Of a stretch of 64,000 bases of DNA, positions 54,058 to 62,958 are shown one piece after another (the first letter of the stretch is position 1; every line of letters starts with the position of its first letter). Source of the stretch: an uncultured Arthrobacter sp. (GTDB taxonomy: Bacteria > Actinomycetota > Actinomycetes > Actinomycetales > Micrococcaceae); NCBI RefSeq assembly GCF_947493765.1, contig NZ_CANLSZ010000004.1, forward strand, positions 240,461-304,460. Direction: 5' to 3'. Both the position numbers and the translations under genes were made by a program. A model generated the notes under the pieces. The model did no database searches. It saw only the letters and a program-made list of their open reading frames with translations, and was not told the DNA's origin.

Positions 54058-54975
54058 CTATCCGAGACCGGGGAGAATGCCCCATGCGGCGGAGAACGAG
54101 GACCCCGGTTCCAGCCAGCGCAGCCCCTCCCCGGAGTTGAAGGCGTCGGCCGGAGCCGTCATGGGTTCGATCGCCACGGCCTTGCCGACGCCGGGGTAGA
54201 TGGTGCTGACGTACACGTGGGCATAGGCGAACGAGGCGTCGGCCCACAGCGTGACGCGCCGGCCGTCCGGTGCGGACAGGACGTGCTCGTACCGGCCGTC
54301 CACCGCGTGCAGCCCCGCGAAGGCGGTGTCGAACTCGATGTCGCCGACGCGCCGGCCCTCCCGCAGATCGTGCTGCCCGGAGACCCCCCTCCTGCCGGTG
54401 GGAATCGCGCGGTCGTCGGTCTCGAACATCTCGTCCGCGAGCACCGTGAGCGTGAGGTCCTCGGTCGGGATGGCGGAGAGCTTGAGATAGGGATGGGCGC
54501 CGAGGGCGAAGGGAGCGGCTGCCGCGGACAGGTTGGAGAGCTGCTGCGTGACCCTGAGCTGGTCCGGCGTCAGTTCGTAGGTGGCACGGTGCAGCAGGTG
54601 GAAGGGATAGCCGTGCTGCGGGAAGATCTCGGCCTCCAGCACCACGTGCGCCGGCCCGACGTCCACGGGCCGGTAGCCGGTGTTGCGGAGCAGTCCGTGG
54701 ATGGCGTTGCCCTTCGAGGGTTCCGTGATGTCGAGGCGCTGCTCCGCGCCGTGGAGCCTCCAGCGCCCGGCGGCCACGCGATTGGGCCACGGCGCCAGGA
54801 GGATCCCGCCGCCACCGGCCGGGATGTCGTCGTCGCCCCAGGTCTCGGTGAGTGCCACGCCGTCGTGCTCGTAGGATCTCAGGGCGGCTGCCAGAGTCGC
54901 GACGACGACGGTCGAGGACCCGGCCACGAGTTCGTAGTTGGTGCCGCTGGCCAGGGGGCGGGTGTCCGGGATCAT
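54058..54975 (-). CDS. galM: Aldose 1-epimerase family protein
   Basis: This mutarotase-fold protein (305 residues) interconverts alpha and beta aldoses. It has ILLAPWPNRVAAGRW, GNAIHGLLRNTGY with the catalytic His, HPYLKL with the second His, and EPMTAPADAFNSG near the end. It is divergent from galT-galK, so a role in galactose use is supported by context. ATG 54975 is 6 bases from TAGCAT. Confidence 0.9.
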   Translation of the reverse strand: MIPDTRPLASGTNYELVAGSSTVVVATLAAALRSYEHDGVALTETWGDDDIPAGGGGILLAPWPNRVAAGRWRLHGAEQRLDITEPSKGNAIHGLLRNTGYRPVDVGPAHVVLEAEIFPQHGYPFHLLHRATYELTPDQLRVTQQLSNLSAAAAPFALGAHPYLKLSAIPTEDLTLTVLADEMFETDDRAIPTGRRGVSGQHDLREGRRVGDIEFDTAFAGLHAVDGRYEHVLSAPDGRRVTLWADASFAYAHVYVSTIYPGVGKAVAIEPMTAPADAFNSGEGLRWLEPGSSFSAAWGILPGLG

Positions 54976-54987
54976 CCAGCGATGCTA
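54973..54987 (-). promoter_or_regulatory. Candidate leaderless promoter of galM
   Basis: On the minus strand TAGCAT is followed by 6 bases and ATG. GGGACA (plus-strand 55006-55011) lies 18 bases upstream of the box as a possible -35. Confidence 0.5.
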
Positions 54988-55040
54988 CAGCGGCCGTGCA
55001 GAGCCTGTCCCGATCCCTCGACTGATAGTTTCGAGAGCCC

Positions 55041-56194
55041 ATGACGTTCATCACCCCCACCCTGCTGTCCGACGGGCGCGAGCTCCTCTACTTCGATGCC
55101 GACCGGGCGGCTGCCGAGCGGCATCGCGCGTCCGGGCAGGACCGGCGTGGCCTTCCCCCGCGCGGCCCGTCCGGGACCGCGCGCTACGACGCCCTCACGG
55201 GCGAGTGGATCGCCGTCGCCGCCCACCGCCAGTCGCGCACGCACCTGCCGTCGGCGGACCAGTGCCCGCTGTGCCCCTCGACACCGGAGAACCACTCCGA
55301 GATCCCCGCCCCCGACTACGAGGTGGTGGTCTTCGAGAACCGGTTCCCGTCCTTCGGACCCGACCTCGGCGAGTTGCCGGCCCACCCGGGCTGGGGCACG
55401 ACGGCGCCGGCCTCCGGGCGGTGCGAGGTCATCGCCTTCGACCCGGCCCACGAGGGGTCCTTCGGCTCCCTCGCCCCGGAGCGCGCCAGGACGGTGATCG
55501 ACGCGTGGGCGCACCGCACCGAAGCGCTCTCCGCCCTCCCGGGGATCAGGCAGGTCTTCTGCTTCGAGAACCGCGGCGCCGACATCGGCGTCACCCTGCT
55601 GCACCCGCACGGGCAGATCTACGCCTACCCGTTCGTCCCGCCCCGGGCCGCGGCACTCGCGGCGAAGGCCGCACAGTTCTTCGAGGCGGCAGGAGGACGG
55701 CAGACCCTCATGGGGCAGGTGCTGGCCTCGGAGCGGGATGCAGGCGATCGCATGGTCATCGAGGGCACACACTTCAGCGCCTTCGTCCCCTTCGCCGCAC
55801 GCTGGCCGCTCGAGGTGCACCTGGTGCCTCACCGCCGGGTCGCCGACCTCGCCGGACTGTCAGGGACCGAACGCGACGAACTCACCGAGGTCTACCTCGA
55901 CCTCCTGGGCCGCGTCGACGCCCTCTACCCGACGCCCACCCCGTACATCGCGGCCTGGCAGCAGGCCCCGGTCGACGACGCCCTGCGACGCTCCGGCTAC
56001 CTGCACCTGCAGCTCACCTCCCCGCGGCGTGCGGTGGACAGGCTGAAATTCCTGGCCGGCTCGGAAGCTGCCATGGGCGCCTTCATCAACGACACGACGC
56101 CGGAGCAGGTCGCAGCGGCACTGCGCGCCGCGACACCGGCCGCTCGGTGTGCTGCAGCCGGTCGATCCGCCGGCAGCCCCCGGAAGGACCCCGT

Positions 56195-56198
<4 letters not shown>
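55041..56198 (+). CDS. galT: Galactose-1-phosphate uridylyltransferase
   Basis: GalT exchanges UMP between UDP-glucose and galactose 1-phosphate in the Leloir pathway. The 385-residue protein has the zinc Cys pair in QCPLCPS, VVVFENRFPSFGP and the active-site TLLHPHGQIYAYPF. The C-terminal 30 residues are an Ala/Arg-rich extension beyond the fold. It overlaps galK by 4 bases (GTGA). A GATAGT box lies 11 bases before the ATG. Confidence 0.94.
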
Positions 56199-57352
<1,154 letters not shown>

Positions 57353-57411
57353 GCGTACGGCGCCATCATCGGACCGATCCGTTCCTGAGACCGGGTCGTA
57401 CCGGGAACGAC

Positions 57412-57446
57412 GGAGGGACCCGCACCCTATGGGTGCGGGTCCCTCC
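57412..57446 (+). terminator. Terminator hairpin downstream of galK
   Basis: A perfect 16-bp stem (57412-57427 with 57431-57446) has a 3-base loop, TAT, between convergent galK and the Bax-inhibitor-like gene. Confidence 0.7.
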
Positions 57447-57456
57447 CGGTCCGGTG

Positions 57457-57484
57457 CCCGTCGTGCGGCCGACCGCACGACGGG
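57457..57484 (-). terminator. Second hairpin, facing the Bax-inhibitor-like gene
   Basis: CCCGTCGTGCGG (57457-57468) pairs with CCGCACGACGGG (57473-57484) around CCGA, 8 bases beyond the stop of the minus-strand gene. Confidence 0.6.
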
Positions 57485-57492
57485 GTGTCGGA

Positions 57493-58368
57493 TCAGTCGC
57501 TGCCGCGAATGATCGCGATCAGGCGCAGGATCTCCACGTAGAGCCAGATCAGGGTGACGGTCAGGCCGAAGGCCGCGGTCCAGGAGTAGCGCTGCGGAGC
57601 GCCGTGGCGCACGCCGTCGCTGATCGAGGTGAAGTCGATGATCAGGGAGAATGCAGCCAGACCGATGGCGAGCAGCCCGATCACGAGGCCGAAGGGGATC
57701 CCGTTGTCGAAGCCGAGCATGCCGTCGGTGCCCGGGATGCCCTGGCTCCGCAGGCCGAACATGCCCTCGGTGACGCCGAAGAGCATGAGGCCCAGATTGA
57801 CCAGCGAGAACGCCGCGTAGCTGATGAGCGCGATCATGAAGAACTTCATGGCCTTCGGGGTGGCGCGGACCTTCCCGCTCTTGAACAGCGCGAGTGTCAC
57901 ACCGAACACCACGAGGGTCCCGAGGACGGCCTGCAGGGCGATCCCGGGGAACTGCGCCTCGAGGATCATCGTGATGCCGCCGACGAAGAGGCCCTCGAGA
58001 GCCGCGTAGGCGAGGATGAGTGCCGGCGAGGGCTCGCGCTTGAACGCATTCACGAGGCCGAGCACCAAGCCGCCGAGCGCTCCGACGATCATGAGCGGCA
58101 GGGCCAGGCCCGGCAGCAGGAATGCGGGGATCGCCGCACCGACCAGGACCACGCCGATGCACAGCAGGGTCTTGACGATGACGTCGTCGAACGTCATGCG
58201 TCCCGTGTCGGCGGGACCGGCCGACGGCTGGTTGTACAGGTGCTCGAGTTGCTGCTGATCAGCGGCCCCACCCGCGTAGAGCGTGGTGCCCGGACCCGAG
58301 GACTGCGTACCCCGGGTGGCCGAGCGGAAGGTCTTCCCGTTGAATACCGGATTACCGCCAAGTGCCAT
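57493..58368 (-). CDS. Bax inhibitor-1/YccA family membrane protein
   Basis: The 291-residue protein has a soluble N-terminus of about 65 residues (MALGGNPVFNGKTFRSA) and seven membrane helices. The second half has the actinobacterial family features LFKSGKVRATPKAMKFFMIA, DNGIPFGLVIGLLAIGLAAFSLIIDFTSI and TVTLIWLYVEILRLIAIIR. Members are proposed ion or proton channels. ATG 58368 has GAGGA 9 bases upstream. It is divergent from the liv operon. Confidence 0.9.
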   Translation of the reverse strand: MALGGNPVFNGKTFRSATRGTQSSGPGTTLYAGGAADQQQLEHLYNQPSAGPADTGRMTFDDVIVKTLLCIGVVLVGAAIPAFLLPGLALPLMIVGALGGLVLGLVNAFKREPSPALILAYAALEGLFVGGITMILEAQFPGIALQAVLGTLVVFGVTLALFKSGKVRATPKAMKFFMIALISYAAFSLVNLGLMLFGVTEGMFGLRSQGIPGTDGMLGFDNGIPFGLVIGLLAIGLAAFSLIIDFTSISDGVRHGAPQRYSWTAAFGLTVTLIWLYVEILRLIAIIRGSD

Positions 58369-58464
58369 GTGTTCTGGTCCTCCGAATAGGGGGCTGAGTG
58401 TTCGTGCAACCCTACCAAGAGCAACGCTTCCGCCCCGGGTTTGTTCCCCTCCCCCACCCTCCCG

Positions 58465-58492
58465 GTTGTCAGGAGGGCCGCCGGATGACAAC
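58465..58492. promoter_or_regulatory. Dyad GTTGTCA-N14-TGACAAC between ybhL-like and livH
   Basis: Two exact 7-bp inverted half-sites are spaced 21 bases centre to centre, two helical turns, in the 295-base divergent gap 58369-58663. That gap also contains a TAGCAT box at 58576-58581. It is a candidate binding site for a dimeric regulator of the liv operon. Confidence 0.4.
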
Positions 58493-58663
58493 ACCATGAG
58501 GGCCCGATCCCCTGATCGTTACCGAATCTCTACCGCCGCCTGCGCTATTTGTCCTCCGGCCCCTGAACCCCCGAGTAGCATGATCCCGATGTCAGTGACA
58601 CGCGTCACAGCTGCGGGGCCGTCGCTCATGCGTCGGGCCCGCCCCACCGCGGAGGTTCCCATC

Positions 58664-60016
58664 TTGCTCACCCCATCGACGCCTGCACGCATCAGGAGGT
58701 CGCTGCTGCTGCTCGTCGGCCTCCTGGCGCTCGTGCTGCTGGGCGCCCCTGCGGCCCAGGCCTCGCCTGAACCGCCCGCTCCGGCCACCCACCACGGGAG
58801 CTTCGCGCTCCGGGGAACTGCCGCCGTCCAGGCCCAGGAGTTCGACAACAGCATCGGCGGCGTGCTCCGCGGCGCCGACGGCCCGATCGTCGACGTCACG
58901 GTGACCGCCAGCGGCAACGGCTTCGAGGGCGAGGCCACCTCCGGGGCGAACGGGGCCTGGAGGATCGGCGTGCCCGAGCAGGGCACCTACGAGGTGGCCA
59001 TCGACGAGGAGACCCTCCCCGAGGGCATCGTGCTCGCCGAGGACCAGGAGAACCCCCGCGAGGTCACCTTCACGAACACCTCGAGCGCCACCACCCTGTT
59101 CCTGTTCGGTGAGGGCATCACCACCCAGCAGACGCCCTTCCTCGAGACCCTCGCGGAGCGCGCGCTCGCGGGCTTCAGTTTCGGCCTCCTCCTGGCCCTG
59201 AGCGCCGTGGGGCTCTCCCTGATCTTCGGGACCACCGGGCTCACGAACTTCGCCCACGGCGAGATGGTGACCTTCGGCGCCGTCGTCGCCTTCGCCTTCG
59301 CCGCCATGGGCCTCCCGATCGCCGTCGCGATCGTGCTCGCGGTCGTCGCCGGTGGCCTCCTCGGCTACGTGCAGGACGCCGGGCTGTGGAAGCCGCTCCG
59401 GCGTCGCGGCACCGGGCTCGTGCCCATGATGATCGTCAGTATCGGCCTCGCGCTCGCCCTGCGGTACATCATCCAGCTGTTCTTCGGCGGTGCCACGCAG
59501 CAGCTGCCCGGATCGCAGAGCGAGATCATCGACCTCGGCTCGGTCTCCATCTCACGCAACAATCTCACCTCGCTCTCCGTGAGCCTGGTGATCATCCTGA
59601 TCGTCGCGTTCCTGCTCCTGCGGACGCGGATCGGCAAGGCGACCCGCGCCGTCGCCGACAACCCGGCCCTGGCCGCCGCGTCCGGGATCGACGTCGACCG
59701 CGTGATCCGGATCGTCTGGGTGATCGGCGGCATGCTGGCAGCCCTCGGCGGGATCCTGTGGGCGTACTACCGTCCCGGCGTCTCCTACAACATGGGCCAG
59801 CAGATCCTCCTGCTCATCTTCGCCGGGGTGACCCTCGGCGGTCTCGGTACCGTGTTCGGGGCGCTCATCGGTTCCATCATCGTGGGCCTGTTCGTGGAGA
59901 TCTCCACCATCTGGCTCGAAGCGGACCTCAAGTACGTGGGGGCCCTGCTGATTCTGATTCTTGTGCTCCTCTTCCGGCCGCAGGGCATCCTCGGCCGCCG
60001 CGAGCGTATAGGTTAG
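58664..60016 (+). CDS. livH: Branched-chain amino acid ABC permease LivH with exported N-terminal domain
   Basis: The C-terminal 290 residues are a LivH-type permease: FGLLLALSAVGLSLIFGTTGLTNFAHGEM, RRGTGLVPMMIVSIG, ATRAVADNPALAAASGIDV and AGVTLGGLGTVFGALIGSIIVG. Before it lies a Sec-like signal segment (about 10-30) and a beta-sandwich-like domain of about 90 residues (GGVLRGADGPIVDVTVTASG, YEVAIDEETLPEGI) resembling a carboxypeptidase-regulatory-like fold. TTG 58664 is preferred because GGAGG is 8 bases upstream. ATG 58589, 7 bases after TAGCAT, would be a leaderless alternative with 25 more residues. Confidence 0.87.
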   Translation: MLTPSTPARIRRSLLLLVGLLALVLLGAPAAQASPEPPAPATHHGSFALRGTAAVQAQEFDNSIGGVLRGADGPIVDVTVTASGNGFEGEATSGANGAWRIGVPEQGTYEVAIDEETLPEGIVLAEDQENPREVTFTNTSSATTLFLFGEGITTQQTPFLETLAERALAGFSFGLLLALSAVGLSLIFGTTGLTNFAHGEMVTFGAVVAFAFAAMGLPIAVAIVLAVVAGGLLGYVQDAGLWKPLRRRGTGLVPMMIVSIGLALALRYIIQLFFGGATQQLPGSQSEIIDLGSVSISRNNLTSLSVSLVIILIVAFLLLRTRIGKATRAVADNPALAAASGIDVDRVIRIVWVIGGMLAALGGILWAYYRPGVSYNMGQQILLLIFAGVTLGGLGTVFGALIGSIIVGLFVEISTIWLEADLKYVGALLILILVLLFRPQGILGRRERIG

Positions 60017-60025
60017 GGGCTCCCC

Positions 60026-61006
60026 ATGGACTTCGGAAACATCCTCGTCAACGCCTTCGGCGAGCTGATCAGCCCCACGACGGCGGCCTATGCACTGGCG
60101 GCCCTCGGGCTCGCCGTGCACTTCGGCTACTCCGGCCTGCTGAACTTCGGCCAGGCCGGCTTCATGGCCGTCGGAGCCTACGGCTACGCGATCTCCACGC
60201 TGACCTTCGGCGCGCCCCTGCCGGTCGCGGTGCTCGTGGCGGTCCTGGCCTCGGTCGTCTTCGCCATCGTCCTCGGCATACCGACCCTCCGGCTCCGCGC
60301 GGACTACCTGGCGATCGTGACCATCGCCGCGGCAGAGATCATCCGCTACATCGTCACGACCAACGGCCTGACGGACGTCACCGGATCCGCCAACGGACTC
60401 GCGGCCTTCGAGGGCGGCTTCTTCGGGCTCAACCCGTTCCCGCCCGGCGCGTACCAGGTGGGCCCCATCTCCATGAACGAGCGTGACCTGTGGATCAGGA
60501 TCGTCGGCTGGAGCGTCGTCGTCATCGCCTGCCTGCTCGTCTGGCTCCTCATGCGCAGCCCGTGGGGCCGTGTCCTGAAGGGCATCCGTGAGGACGAGAA
60601 CGCGGTGCGCTCCCTCGGTAAGAACGTCTACGCCTACAAGATGCAGGCCCTCATCATCGGCGGTGTGCTCGGCTCGTTGGCTGGCATCATCTTCACCCTG
60701 CCCCGCGGTGCCGTCCAGCCCGCCAACTACGCGACGGAGCTGACCTTCTTCCTCTACACGTGCCTCCTGCTGGGAGGCATGGCCACCGTCCTCGGACCGG
60801 TGATCGGCGCCATGATCTTCTGGGTGGTGCTGTCCCTGACACAGGGCCTCCTGTATGGCGCCATCGAGATCGGGGCGATCACGTTCCTGACCAATCCGCA
60901 GGCGGGCCAGCTGCGTTACATCCTGGTGGGTGTGGCGCTGATGCTGCTCATGGTCTTCAGGCCGCAGGGCGTCCTGGGCAACAAGAAGGAGTTGGCTTTC
61001 GCATGA
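60026..61006 (+). CDS. livM: Branched-chain amino acid ABC permease LivM
   Basis: This 326-residue inner-membrane permease pairs with LivH. It has AALGLAVHFGYSGLLNFGQAGFMAVGAYGYAI, LRLRADYLAIVTIAAAEIIR, SPWGRVLKGIREDENAVRSLGKN (the coupling-helix EAA-like region contacting the ATPase) and the C-terminal LMLLMVFRPQGVLG. It starts 9 bases after livH and overlaps livG by 4 bases (ATGA). Confidence 0.93.
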   Translation: MDFGNILVNAFGELISPTTAAYALAALGLAVHFGYSGLLNFGQAGFMAVGAYGYAISTLTFGAPLPVAVLVAVLASVVFAIVLGIPTLRLRADYLAIVTIAAAEIIRYIVTTNGLTDVTGSANGLAAFEGGFFGLNPFPPGAYQVGPISMNERDLWIRIVGWSVVVIACLLVWLLMRSPWGRVLKGIREDENAVRSLGKNVYAYKMQALIIGGVLGSLAGIIFTLPRGAVQPANYATELTFFLYTCLLLGGMATVLGPVIGAMIFWVVLSLTQGLLYGAIEIGAITFLTNPQAGQLRYILVGVALMLLMVFRPQGVLGNKKELAFA

Positions 61007-62061
61007 GCGTCGACCACACCGGCAGTACACCGGAACCGGGCACCGGGAGGGGCGGCGCCCACGCCGCGGACGCCGCTGCGGCGAACGAGTCCCCCATCAC
61101 CACCGGGGAGACCGGTCCGGGGTGCCGGAAGACCGATCCCATCGTGGTGGCCCGCAACGTGACGCGCAGCTTCGGCGGCATCAACGCCGTCGACGTGGAG
61201 CACCTCGAGATCCCGCGCCACCGGATCACGGCACTGATCGGTCCCAACGGGGCCGGCAAGACCACGCTCTTCAATCTGCTGACGGGCTTCGACACGCCCA
61301 ACAGCGGGGACTGGGAGTTCGACGGCACGCCGCTGGCGAAGGTCTCCTCCCACCGGGTGGCGCGCATGGGGATGGTGCGCACCTTCCAGCTCACCAAGGT
61401 CATGGGCAAGCTCACGGTCATGGAGAACATGCGACTCGGGGCCGCGGACCAGCCCGGGGAGTCCCTCGCGCGTGCCCTGTTCAAGGGTCTGTGGGGCGGA
61501 CGGGAACGGGAGATCACCGCGCAGGCGGAGGTGCTGCTCGCCAAGTTCAAGCTGGACACGAAGCGTGACGACTACGCGGCGTCCCTCTCGGGCGGGCAGC
61601 GCAAGCTCCTGGAGATGGCGCGGGCGCTGATGGTCCGGCCCAGGCTCGTGATGCTCGACGAGCCGATGGCCGGCGTGAACCCGGCCCTGACGCAGTCCCT
61701 GCTCGACCACATCAAGAATCTCAAGCAGGAGGGCATGACCGTCCTCTTCGTGGAGCACGACATGCACATGGTCCGCCACATCGCCGACTGGGTGATCGTC
61801 ATGGCGGAGGGCAAGGTGGTCGCGGAGGGTCCTCCGGAGATCGTCATGAAGGACCAGGCCGTCATCGACGCGTACCTGGGAGCCCACCACGACGTGGACC
61901 TCGGGGACTCCACGGGTGTCGAGCGCCTGGAGGAGGAGCTGGCCCACGACGCCGGATCGGTCGTGGGCACCAGGGACGAGGGCATCCTGGGGGCAGGAGT
62001 CACGGAGGTCGGCGGCGCTCGCGCGGTGGACCCGGCGCACACGGACGAGGAGACGAAGTGA
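61003..62061 (+). CDS. livG: Branched-chain amino acid ABC ATPase LivG
   Basis: This cytoplasmic ATPase has Walker A LIGPNGAGKTTLFNLL, the Q-loop TFQLTKVMG, signature YAASLSGGQRKLLEMARAL, Walker B LVMLDEPMAGV and the switch His in VEHDMH. The 352-residue protein carries an Ala/Gly/Thr-rich N-terminal extension of about 45 residues and an acidic C-terminal tail of about 50 residues, both unusual for LivG. It overlaps livM and livF. Confidence 0.93.
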   Translation: MSVDHTGSTPEPGTGRGGAHAADAAAANESPITTGETGPGCRKTDPIVVARNVTRSFGGINAVDVEHLEIPRHRITALIGPNGAGKTTLFNLLTGFDTPNSGDWEFDGTPLAKVSSHRVARMGMVRTFQLTKVMGKLTVMENMRLGAADQPGESLARALFKGLWGGREREITAQAEVLLAKFKLDTKRDDYAASLSGGQRKLLEMARALMVRPRLVMLDEPMAGVNPALTQSLLDHIKNLKQEGMTVLFVEHDMHMVRHIADWVIVMAEGKVVAEGPPEIVMKDQAVIDAYLGAHHDVDLGDSTGVERLEEELAHDAGSVVGTRDEGILGAGVTEVGGARAVDPAHTDEETK

Positions 62062-62801
62062 TGGAGGAATTCGAGGGCGATTCGGTCGTGAAGGTCACCG
62101 ATCTGGTGGCCGGCTATCTTCCCGGCGTCAACATCCTCAACGGCTGCAGCATCGAGGCACGCCGCGGTGAGCTCATCGGTATCATCGGTCCCAACGGCGC
62201 GGGCAAGTCCACGCTCCTGAAGGCCATGTTCGGCCTCGTGAAGGTCCACTCCGGCACCGTGATCGTCCGCGGTCAGAATCTCACCGGACTCAAGGCCAAC
62301 CGGCTCGTGAGTCAGGGCGTGGGCTTCGTGCCGCAGAACAACAACGTCTTCAGCACCCTGACCATCGAGGAGAATCTCCAGATGGGTATGTACCAGCGGC
62401 CCAGGGACTTCAGGAAGCGCTTCGAGTTCGTCACGAGCCTGTTCCCCGAGCTCGGCAAGAGACGGGCACAGCGTGCCGGCTCGCTCTCCGGCGGTGAACG
62501 GCAGATGGTCGCGATGGGCCGGGCCCTCATGATGGACCCGGCGGTGCTGCTGCTCGACGAGCCCTCGGCAGGACTGTCCCCCGTCAAGCAGGACGAGACG
62601 TTCCTGCGGGTGCACGAGATCAACCGGGCCGGTGTCTCGGTGATCATGGTGGAGCAGAACGCCCGCCGCTGCCTGCAGATCTGCGATCGCGCCTACGTCC
62701 TGGACCAGGGCAAGGACGCGTACACGGGCACCGGACGGGAGCTCATGAAGGACCCGAAGGTGATCCAGCTCTACCTCGGGACGCTCGCCGATACGGCCTG
62801 A
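62061..62801 (+). CDS. livF: Branched-chain amino acid ABC ATPase LivF
   Basis: The 246-residue partner ATPase of LivG has IIGPNGAGKSTLLKAMFG, the FVPQNNNVF Q-loop, signature GSLSGGERQMVAMGRALM, Walker B VLLLDEPSAGLSP and the VEQNARR switch region, the LivF variant with Gln in place of Asp. ATG 62061 has GAGGAG 8 bases upstream and shares its A with the livG stop. GTG 62058 is the alternative. Confidence 0.93.
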   Translation: MEEFEGDSVVKVTDLVAGYLPGVNILNGCSIEARRGELIGIIGPNGAGKSTLLKAMFGLVKVHSGTVIVRGQNLTGLKANRLVSQGVGFVPQNNNVFSTLTIEENLQMGMYQRPRDFRKRFEFVTSLFPELGKRRAQRAGSLSGGERQMVAMGRALMMDPAVLLLDEPSAGLSPVKQDETFLRVHEINRAGVSVIMVEQNARRCLQICDRAYVLDQGKDAYTGTGRELMKDPKVIQLYLGTLADTA

Positions 62802-62880
62802 GCGGTCCGCACCGGCCCCGTGCACCCGCGGACAGCGGGGACACGGCAACCAGGACGACATACGACCACGACTGACGACA

Positions 62881-62922
62881 AGAGCCCCGGTACTCCTTCC
62901 ATCGAAGGAGTACCGGGGCTCT
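62881..62922. terminator. Terminator between livF and the binding-protein gene
   Basis: A perfect 19-bp stem (62881-62899 with 62904-62922) has a CATC loop in the convergent 157-base gap and could serve both directions. Confidence 0.75.
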
Positions 62923-62958
62923 TCCCGTCGGAGTGGCCGCACAGGGCCTCGTGCGGTC

